A DNA stretch of 64,000 nucleotides from Nostocoides sp. (GTDB taxonomy: Bacteria > Actinomycetota > Actinomycetes > Actinomycetales > Dermatophilaceae), in assembly GCA_016702415.1 (NCBI GenBank), contig JADJEA010000023.1, positions 1 to 64,000 on the forward strand, written 5' to 3'. Position numbers and translations under genes: made by a program. The notes under the pieces are model-generated. The model saw only the letters and a program-made list of their open reading frames with translations, made no database searches and was not told where the DNA came from. This document shows, one piece after another, positions 57,529-64,000 of the stretch; within the stretch, counting starts at the first letter, position 1, and each line of letters opens with the position of its first letter.

Positions 57529-58626
57529 ATGAGCCTGACGTTCCCCGTCACCCCCAATCCGACTCCGGTCGCGGACGCCGATCGCGCCGCGATCCTTGCC
57601 AACCCCGGATTCGGGAAGTACTTCACCGACCACATGGTCACCGCGACGTGGACGGCGGGGGAGGGGTGGCACGACGGGCGGGTCGCGGCATACGGGCCGA
57701 TCACGCTCATGCCGAGCGCCGCCGTGCTCCATTACGCCCAGGAGATCTTCGAGGGCCTCAAGGCCTATCGCCACGCCGACGGGTCGATCTGGAGTTTCCG
57801 GCCGCTCGCAAATGGCCAGCGGCTGGCCCGCAGCGCCGCCCGCCTGGCGCTGCCGGTGCTTCCGGACGAGGATTTCCTCGCCTCGTTGAGCGCGCTCGTC
57901 GGTGTCGACCGGGCCTGGGTGCCCGACGTCGCCGACGGGGGCGAGAAGAGCCTCTACCTGCGGCCGTTCATGTATGCCAGTGAGGCCTTCCTCGGCGTCC
58001 GGCCCGCCAATGAGGTCACCTACAGCGTCATCGCCTCCCCGGCCGGTGCCTATTTCGCCGGTGGGCTCAAGCCCGTGACCTTGTGGATCTCCGAGCATTT
58101 CGCTCGGGCCGGGTCGGGCGGCACGGGCGCCGCCAAGTGCGGCGGCAACTACGCCTCCTCCCTGGCCGGCCAGCTCGAGGGCATCGAGCACGGGTGCGAC
58201 CAGGCCGTCTTCCTCGACTCCGCGACCCAGACCTTCATCGAGGAACTGGGCGGCATGAACCTCTTCTTCGTCACCCGCGACAACAGACTCGTCACGCCCG
58301 AGTTGACCGGGACGATCCTCGAAGGCGTCACTCGCTCCTCGATCCTCGACCTCGGCAAGGAGTTGGGCCTCGATCCCCAAGAGCGTCGCATCCCGATCGA
58401 CGAGTGGAAGGACGGCGTCGCGTCGGGCGAGATCCGCGAGATCTTCGCGTGCGGCACGGCCGCCGTGGTGACCCCGGTGGGCGAGCTGCGCTGGGAGGGT
58501 GGCTCGGCTCCCTCTACTGCCGGCGAGGCCGGAGGCGAGGTCACCAACGAGATCCGGCGGCGACTGCTCGACATCCAGTACGGCCGGGTGGAGGACACCC
58601 ACGGCTGGCTGACCCGCCTGGCCTGA
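57529..58626 (+). CDS. ilvE: branched-chain amino-acid aminotransferase
   Basis: Final transamination for Leu, Ile and Val. 365 residues, fold-type IV PLP enzyme. HYAQEIFEGLKAYRH, SLYLRPFMYASEAFLGV, the PLP lysine in AAKCGGNYASSL, FIEELGGMNLFFV, EIFACGTAAVVTPVG. GGAAGG-type ribosome site 9 nt before ATG. Completes the branched-chain block with ilvD, ilvBNC and leuB. Confidence 0.96.
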   Translation: MSLTFPVTPNPTPVADADRAAILANPGFGKYFTDHMVTATWTAGEGWHDGRVAAYGPITLMPSAAVLHYAQEIFEGLKAYRHADGSIWSFRPLANGQRLARSAARLALPVLPDEDFLASLSALVGVDRAWVPDVADGGEKSLYLRPFMYASEAFLGVRPANEVTYSVIASPAGAYFAGGLKPVTLWISEHFARAGSGGTGAAKCGGNYASSLAGQLEGIEHGCDQAVFLDSATQTFIEELGGMNLFFVTRDNRLVTPELTGTILEGVTRSSILDLGKELGLDPQERRIPIDEWKDGVASGEIREIFACGTAAVVTPVGELRWEGGSAPSTAGEAGGEVTNEIRRRLLDIQYGRVEDTHGWLTRLA

Positions 58627-58638
58627 GGGCGTTGCCGG

Positions 58639-59481
58639 ATGCCGACCCCGCGTCCCCGCGTGATCGCGACGGACCTCGACGGCACCCTGCTGCGTTCCGA
58701 CGGGAGCGTCTCGCCACGGACCGTCTCCGCCCTGAACCGGGCTGCGGCGCAGGGGATTCTTACCGTCCTGGTGACCGCGCGACCACCCCGGTGGCTGCAC
58801 GATCTCGCCCACCTGGTCGGGGAGCATGGCATCGCGATCTGCGGCAATGGTGCCTTCGTCTACGACGTCGCCGCCCGCGATGTCGTCGAGGCGCACGTGT
58901 TCGACCCCGCGGACGTCGGTGATCTCGTCGCTTCTCTGCGGGCCGACATCCCGGGGATTCTGTTGGCGGCCGAGAGCGTGTCCGGGCTCTGGGTGGAGTC
59001 GGGCTGGCCGAACCCGCATCGTGAGCTCGACCTGGACCGGCGGCGTCAGGGTCCGATCGAGGACCTCCTGGCCAGCCCGGCCGAGACGGACCGGATCGGG
59101 AAGCTCCTGGGGCTGGTCCGCGGCCTCCCCGCTGCCGAGTTCCTCGCCGCCGTGGCGGCCTCGGTCGGCGAGCGCGCGGTGCTGGCCTATTCCGGGGCAT
59201 TCGGCTTGGCCGAGCTCAATCCGCCCGGCGTGACCAAGGCGGCCGGCCTCGAACGGTGGTGCGCCGAGCGGGGTTTGGGGCCGGAGGATGTCTGGGCCTT
59301 CGGGGATATGCCGAACGACCTTCCCATGTTGCAGTGGGCCGGCCGCTCCTTCGCTGTGGCCAATGCCGAGCCGGCCGTCAGGGCTGTGACCACCGATCAC
59401 TGCCCCGCCAATGACGACGACGGCGTCGCCGCGGTCATCGACGCCGTGCTGTCTGCGGGCGCGTGGGTTGCGGACAGATAG
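58639..59481 (+). CDS. Cof-type HAD hydrolase
   Basis: 280 residues, starting 12 nt after ilvE. HAD motif I VIATDLDGTLLRSDG (nucleophile Asp), a type IIB cap domain, motif III Lys in NPPGVTKAAGLE, motif IV FGDMPNDLPMLQWAG. Cof-like proteins dephosphorylate sugar phosphates or pyridoxal phosphate; substrate unknown here. IlvE uses PLP, so a PLP phosphatase role is conceivable but speculative. Confidence 0.9.
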   Translation: MPTPRPRVIATDLDGTLLRSDGSVSPRTVSALNRAAAQGILTVLVTARPPRWLHDLAHLVGEHGIAICGNGAFVYDVAARDVVEAHVFDPADVGDLVASLRADIPGILLAAESVSGLWVESGWPNPHRELDLDRRRQGPIEDLLASPAETDRIGKLLGLVRGLPAAEFLAAVAASVGERAVLAYSGAFGLAELNPPGVTKAAGLERWCAERGLGPEDVWAFGDMPNDLPMLQWAGRSFAVANAEPAVRAVTTDHCPANDDDGVAAVIDAVLSAGAWVADR

Positions 59482-59570
59482 ACGTTAAAGGTCCGGCAAC
59501 GAACCATTGACAGCATCGGTGTGACGGGTGTTACATCGGCACCGCGGTCCCTCGATAGCCAGGAGCGGTC

Positions 59571-61220
59571 ATGTCCGATCTGTCCCACCTCACCGACGAC
59601 GAACGCCACCTGGCCGAACTCGGCTACAAACAGGAGCTCAACCGCACGTGGTCGGGGTTCTCCAACTTCGCGATCTCCTTCTCCATCATCTCCATTCTCG
59701 CGGGCTGCTTCACGACCTTCGGTCAGGCGTGGAACAACGGCGGCCCGATCGCCATCTCGTGGGGGTGGCCGGTCATCTCGACGTTCATCCTCATCATCGG
59801 GCTGTGCATGTCGGAACTGGTCTCGGCATACCCGACCTCCGGCGGAATCTATTGGTGGGCAGCCAAACTCGGGGGTGCCAAGGCGGGCTACTACACCGGG
59901 TGGCTCAACCTCATCGGCCTCTTGGCGGTCGACGCCTCCGTTGCGTACGGCTGCGCGACCTTCTTCGACCTGACCTTCTCGACGTGGAGCCCTTCGTGGG
60001 CGGCGGGCTACAGCCTCAACCGCGTCTTCGTCATGTTCCTCGTCATCCTCGTCTTGACGGCCCTGGTCAACATCTTCAGCAGCAAGGTCTTGGCGCTACT
60101 GAACAACATCTCCGTCTGGTGGCACGTCTTCGGTGCGCTCGTCGTCATCCTCATCCTGGTGTTCCTGCCGGATCACCACATGAGCGTCAAGGATGTCTTC
60201 ACGATGCGGGTGAACAACTCCGGGGGGCTGGCCGGCGGTGAGACCGGCGGGATGGGGTTCTGGTTCTATGTCCTGCCGCTCGGTTTCCTGCTGACGCAAT
60301 ACACCATCACCGGATTCGACGCCTCCGCCCACCTTGCGGAGGAGACCCAGGGTGCGGCCCATGGTGCCGCCAAGGGCATCTGGCAATCGATCTTCTATTC
60401 GGCTGTCGGCGGGTGGGTGCTGCTGCTGGCCTTCCTCTTCGCCGTGCAGGACCCCGAGAAGGTGACCGCCGGTGGTGGCGGAGTCGCGGTGATCTTCAAC
60501 CAGGCACTGTCGTCCGGATGGGCCGGAACCGTGCTCATGATCGCCTCGATCGGCCAGTTCTTCTGCACCGCGGCGTGTATGACGTCCACCTCCCGGATGC
60601 TCTTCGCCTTCAGCCGTGACGGGGCGGTGCCCGGCGCGTCGCGGTGGGCCCGGCTCAACGCCAACAAGGTGCCGGCCAATGCGATTCTCATCTCGACGGT
60701 GGTTGCCGCCCTGATCACCCTGCCGGCACTGAAGCAGGTCAACATCGGCACGGCGGATGCGCCGCTGATCGTCCCCGTGGCGTTCTATGCGGTCGTCTCG
60801 GTCGCCGTGATCGGTCTCTACCTTGCTTTCGCGATCCCGATCTTCCTGCGGTGGCGGGCGGGGACCGCCTTCCGGCAGGGTGCCTGGAACCTCGGCACGA
60901 AGTGGCGCTGGATGGCGCCCTTGGCCGTCGCCGAGATCGCCATCATCTCGGTCTACTTCATCCTTCCGTTCACTCCCGCCGCCAACCCGCTGGACGAGGC
61001 GTTCAGCTGGAAGTTCGTCAACTACGCCCCCATCCTGACCGGGGGGACATTGCTGGCTCTGTGGATCGGCTGGCATGTCTCGGCGAAGAAGTGGTTCACC
61101 GGACCGAAGACGACCGTCGACCTGCCCGCGGGCGTCTCGTCCGCCGACGAGATCAATCTGGAGCACCATGGCCGCACCGCGCACGGCGGCCAGGTCCACG
61201 ACTGGCGTCCGGAGGGCTGA
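59571..61220 (+). CDS. APC-family amino acid/amine permease
   Basis: 549 residues with about 12 membrane helices. N-terminal LGYKQELNRTWSGFSNFAIS and SELVSAYPTSGGIYWWAAKL are typical of the GABA/choline-type amino-acid permeases (GabP/BAT1 branch); FDASAHLAEETQGAA is the conserved loop after helix 6. An AGGAG ribosome site lies 7 nt upstream. The next two genes suggest an amine or choline-related substrate; inference only. Confidence 0.88.
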   Translation: MSDLSHLTDDERHLAELGYKQELNRTWSGFSNFAISFSIISILAGCFTTFGQAWNNGGPIAISWGWPVISTFILIIGLCMSELVSAYPTSGGIYWWAAKLGGAKAGYYTGWLNLIGLLAVDASVAYGCATFFDLTFSTWSPSWAAGYSLNRVFVMFLVILVLTALVNIFSSKVLALLNNISVWWHVFGALVVILILVFLPDHHMSVKDVFTMRVNNSGGLAGGETGGMGFWFYVLPLGFLLTQYTITGFDASAHLAEETQGAAHGAAKGIWQSIFYSAVGGWVLLLAFLFAVQDPEKVTAGGGGVAVIFNQALSSGWAGTVLMIASIGQFFCTAACMTSTSRMLFAFSRDGAVPGASRWARLNANKVPANAILISTVVAALITLPALKQVNIGTADAPLIVPVAFYAVVSVAVIGLYLAFAIPIFLRWRAGTAFRQGAWNLGTKWRWMAPLAVAEIAIISVYFILPFTPAANPLDEAFSWKFVNYAPILTGGTLLALWIGWHVSAKKWFTGPKTTVDLPAGVSSADEINLEHHGRTAHGGQVHDWRPEG

Positions 61221-61225
61221 CCGGT

Positions 61226-62128
61226 ATGCCGGAGCTCGACCAGGTGCTCGACGCGATCGAGTGCCTGGCCGGCCGCCACCGGACGGTGACCGCGCTGCCT
61301 GGGGGATTGACCAACACCAACCTGCGCGTGCGCACCGACGAGGTCGACGTCGTCGTCAGGATCTCGCCGCCGTCCACTGGTCGGCTCGCTGTCGACCGCG
61401 AGTGTGAGTACCTCAACTCGCTGGCCGCCGCGGCGGCAGGGGTCGGCGCGCCGGTGGTGGACTACCTTCCCGGGCGGGGCGTGTTGGTCGTCGAGTTCAT
61501 CCCGGAGGCCGCGACCTTCGACGAGGAGGGGGTGGCGCGGCATACGGACCGGATCGCGGCGGCGCTGCGCCGGCTCCATGCCGGACCATCGTTCGCCAAC
61601 CGGTTCGACATCTTCGACATCGGCCGGAGGTATCTCGCGATCATGGAAGAGCCCGGTTTCCACCTGCCTGACCGATACGTCGACGTGCTGCCGACGGCGG
61701 GGCGGATGGAGGCAGCGCTGCGCGAGCGACCCGAGTCGCTCGTGCCCTGTCACAACGATCTGCTCGCCGCCAACTTCCTCGATGACGGGAACCGGATCTG
61801 GATCATCGACTACGAGTACTCCGGCAACAATGAGCCCGGGTTCGAGTTGGGCAATATTGCCCAGGAGTCCCATCTCGGCGACGACGATCTCGCGGCTCTG
61901 GTGCATGCCTACTACGGCCAGGACGCGCCCGGCCTGGTGGCCAGGGCTCGGTTGTGGGCCGTCGCCAGCGCCTTTGTCTGGACGCTCTGGGGCACCATCC
62001 AAGAGCGCATTGCCCCAGTCGACCACGACTTTCGGGCGTGGGGTCTGGAGAAGTTCGCGCGGGCCGAGGAGGCCATGGCGGACCGCGATTTCGGTCTCTT
62101 GCTCGACACCGTGGCGGGGGCGAGATGA
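61226..62128 (+). CDS. choline/ethanolamine kinase-like phosphotransferase
   Basis: 300 residues, aminoglycoside-phosphotransferase fold. GGLTNTNLRVRTDEVDVVVRI is the nucleotide loop, LVPCHNDLLAANFLDDGNRIW the catalytic loop with Asp, IWIIDYEYSGNNEPGFELGN the metal-binding DYE, which with GN(N)EPxFELGN is characteristic of choline/ethanolamine kinases (LicA type). Starts 5 nt after the permease and overlaps the next gene by ATGA. Confidence 0.87.
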   Translation: MPELDQVLDAIECLAGRHRTVTALPGGLTNTNLRVRTDEVDVVVRISPPSTGRLAVDRECEYLNSLAAAAAGVGAPVVDYLPGRGVLVVEFIPEAATFDEEGVARHTDRIAAALRRLHAGPSFANRFDIFDIGRRYLAIMEEPGFHLPDRYVDVLPTAGRMEAALRERPESLVPCHNDLLAANFLDDGNRIWIIDYEYSGNNEPGFELGNIAQESHLGDDDLAALVHAYYGQDAPGLVARARLWAVASAFVWTLWGTIQERIAPVDHDFRAWGLEKFARAEEAMADRDFGLLLDTVAGAR

Positions 62129-64000
62129 GCATGGTGCCAGCGCGGGCGCGCGTCGTCATCATCGGCGGCGGTGTCATCGGATGCTCGGTCGCCTACCACT
62201 TGGCCCACCTCGGCTGGACGGACGTCGTTCTCCTGGAGCAGGGTTCACTCTCCTGTGGCACCACGTGGCATGCGGCGGGCCTCGTCGGGCAATTGCGCGC
62301 CAGCGAGGCGAGCACGCGTCTGGTTCGCTACTCGACTCAGCTGTATTCCCGGCTGGAGGACGAGACCGGACTCGCCACGGGATACCGGGTGTGCGGGGGA
62401 TTAACCCTGGCCCGGACCCCGGACCGCATGGTCCAGCTGCGGCGCACGGCGGCGAGCGCCGCGGCATACGGACTGGATTGTGATCTGCTGACCCCGGCGG
62501 AGGCGAAGGCGCGCTATCCCCTCATCCGCGACGACGATCTGGTGGGCGCGATCTGGCTCCCCGGGGACGGTCGCGCCAATCCCGCCGACCTCACCCAGGC
62601 CCTCGCCAAGGGTGCGCGCGCCCTCGGGGTGCGCATTCACGAGCACGTCCGGGTCACCGGGATCACGCTCTGCGACACCGGCTCCGGCCCGCGGGCCGCG
62701 GGTGTCGAGACCGATGCCGGAGCCGTCGAGGCGGAGATCGTCGTCAACTGCGCCGGTCAGTGGGCCAATGCGATCGGCGCCCTCGCCGGGGTGACTGTCC
62801 CGCTCCATTCCGCCGAACACTTCTATGTCGTCACCGATCAGATCGACGGGGTCCACCGCGACCTGCCGATCCTGCGTGACCCCGACGGGTACACCTATGT
62901 CAAGGAGGAGGTCGGCGGGCTGCTCGTCGGCGGATTCGAGCCGGAGGCCAAGCCGTGGGTCGCGCCCGACCGGATTCCGTATCCCTTCGAGTTCCAATTG
63001 CTCGAGGAGGACTGGGAGCATTTCGAGATCCTCATGGACAGCGCTGTGCACCGGCTGCCGGTGTTGGCGCACACGGGAATTCGCAAGTTCTACAATGGTC
63101 CGGAGAGTTTCACCCCGGACAACCAGTTCATCATCGGCGAGGCACCGGAGGTGGCCGGCTTCTTTGTGGCCGCCGGATTCAACTCCGTCGGCATCGCCTC
63201 CGCGGGTGGCGCCGGGATGGCGCTGGCCGAGTGGATCGTTGCCGGCGAACCCACCATGGACCTGGTCAGCGCCGACATCCGGCGCTTCTCCGCGCGCGAC
63301 GGCCAGCACGCCTGGCTGCGGGCCCGGGTGGGGGAGATCCTGGGGTTGCATTACGCAGTCCCGTATCCCAATCGTGAGCCCGAGTCGGGCCGCGGGGTCC
63401 GGTGCTCCCCGATCTATGGTCGGCTGCGCGAACAGAACGCGCGCTTCGGCCAGCGCGCCGGCTGGGAGCGCGCGAATGTCTTCGCTCCGGCCGGTGACGA
63501 GTCGCCCGTGACCTATTCCTGGTCCCGGCCCGGGTGGGTCGACTGGAGCGTCCACGAGCAGTCTGTATGCCGTTCCGCCGTCGCCATTTTCGACGAGACG
63601 TCGTTCAGCAAGTATGTCGTTGCCGGCCCGGACGCTCTCGCGGCGCTCCAGTGGCTGTGCACCGCCGAGGTCGACGTGCCCGTCGGACGGGTCGTCTACA
63701 CCGGGATGCTCAACAGCCTCGGCGGATACGAAGCCGACGTCACCGTCACCCGGACCGGACCGGAGGAGTTCCTCCTGCTCAGCAGCGCGGCCGCGACGGT
63801 GCGTGACCTTGACTGGATCCGGCGCCGGATGCCGGTCGGTTCGCGGTGCACGGTCACCGATCGCACGGACGACTACGCGGTCTTCGGGGTCATGGGCCCG
63901 CGCTCAGGGGACCTCCTCGACCGGCTCGGTGCGGGCGTGTCCTCGCCGGCGATGTCGTCGCTGGCAATGTCGTCGCCGGGGACGTCGCCATTAGGGGCGT
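62125..64000 (+). CDS. FAD-dependent dimethylglycine/sarcosine dehydrogenase-like protein with GcvT domain, cut by window end
   Basis: Open from ATG 62125 to the window edge (625 codons, no stop). N-terminal FAD-binding motif VVIIGGGVIGCSVAYHLAHLG, then GTTWHAAGLVGQLRASEAST (flavin-linking His region of DMGDH-like enzymes), TPDNQFIIGEAPEVAGFFVA and AGFNSVGIASAGGAG. From about residue 420 a GcvT-like folate-binding domain starts (GWERANVFAP, FDETSFSKYVVAGPDALAAL, GRVVYTGMLNSLGG, VFGVMGPRSGDLL). Such proteins demethylate dimethylglycine or sarcosine and pass the methyl group to tetrahydrofolate. With a choline-kinase-like protein and permease it suggests use of choline-derived methylamines. Confidence 0.88.
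   Translation, partial: MSMVPARARVVIIGGGVIGCSVAYHLAHLGWTDVVLLEQGSLSCGTTWHAAGLVGQLRASEASTRLVRYSTQLYSRLEDETGLATGYRVCGGLTLARTPDRMVQLRRTAASAAAYGLDCDLLTPAEAKARYPLIRDDDLVGAIWLPGDGRANPADLTQALAKGARALGVRIHEHVRVTGITLCDTGSGPRAAGVETDAGAVEAEIVVNCAGQWANAIGALAGVTVPLHSAEHFYVVTDQIDGVHRDLPILRDPDGYTYVKEEVGGLLVGGFEPEAKPWVAPDRIPYPFEFQLLEEDWEHFEILMDSAVHRLPVLAHTGIRKFYNGPESFTPDNQFIIGEAPEVAGFFVAAGFNSVGIASAGGAGMALAEWIVAGEPTMDLVSADIRRFSARDGQHAWLRARVGEILGLHYAVPYPNREPESGRGVRCSPIYGRLREQNARFGQRAGWERANVFAPAGDESPVTYSWSRPGWVDWSVHEQSVCRSAVAIFDETSFSKYVVAGPDALAALQWLCTAEVDVPVGRVVYTGMLNSLGGYEADVTVTRTGPEEFLLLSSAAATVRDLDWIRRRMPVGSRCTVTDRTDDYAVFGVMGPRSGDLLDRLGAGVSSPAMSSLAMSSPGTSPLGA

Overview
The window is about 64 kb of high-GC DNA (roughly 70% G+C by eye) with many GTG starts, dense ATGA operon overlaps and very short intergenic gaps. 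The gene content points to an actinomycete, most likely Micrococcales near Intrasporangiaceae/Dermatophilaceae: an HGxxxxAW small membrane protein and a Trp-operon membrane protein inside a his/trp cluster, an ANTAR regulator (PdtaR type), a RibM-type riboflavin transporter behind an FMN riboswitch, lgt followed by gltBD, and polA without a visible proofreading triad. The family placement is inference. No phage, insertion sequence, CRISPR array or integron was seen; the region is core metabolism.

Layout. 1-9 kb: 3' part of rsmB, a small secreted protein, rpe, FMN riboswitch and ribM, hisE-hisG-PH protein, a secreted metalloprotease, a convergent broken beta-propeller gene, hisF. 9-14 kb: a TIGR03085-like protein and a heterodimeric ABC exporter pair. 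13.6-18 kb: hisI, Trp-associated membrane protein, HGxxxxAW protein, trpC-trpB-trpA (trpE is not here). 18-27 kb: MauE/DoxX protein, two tandem DsbA-like proteins, lgt, gltB-gltD. 27-31 kb: pyk with a palindromic operator, tRNA-Leu(CAA), pdtaR, a GNAT gene, a thioesterase. 31-44 kb: polA, treY (minus), ligA, a PfkB sugar kinase with nagA, gatC-gatA-gatB. 44-50 kb: DUF937 protein, sixA-like phosphatase, a large secreted subtilase, ilvD, a CYTH protein. 50.5-58.6 kb: a branched-chain amino-acid block (leader peptide and attenuator, ilvB-ilvN-ilvC, serA, leuB, ilvE). 58.6-64 kb: a HAD hydrolase, then an APC permease, a choline/ethanolamine-kinase-like protein and a dimethylglycine-dehydrogenase-like flavoprotein cut by the window edge.

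Data quality matters. Many genes in the first 13 kb are interrupted by apparent indels while their protein sequence stays conserved across the shifts (rsmB, rpe, ribM, hisG, hisF, ABC genes). Single breaks also occur in polA, gatB, sixA, ilvB and an in-frame amber in the subtilase. Uncorrected sequencing error (contig edge or long-read draft) is a better explanation than gene decay for the housekeeping genes. I use 'pseudogene' for multiply broken frames and 'CDS' with a note for single breaks.

The most unusual signal is not a gene: the 7-mer GGCATAC (and complement GTATGCC) occurs about 64 times, about once per kb, nearly equally on both strands and almost always inside the 8-mer CGGCATAC. 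It falls in all reading frames and forces rare codons (GCA, ATA, GTA, TAT), so the DNA word itself seems to be selected. A second global pattern is leaderless transcription: at least thirteen genes have a TAnnnT-like -10 hexamer ending 6-7 nt before their start codon.
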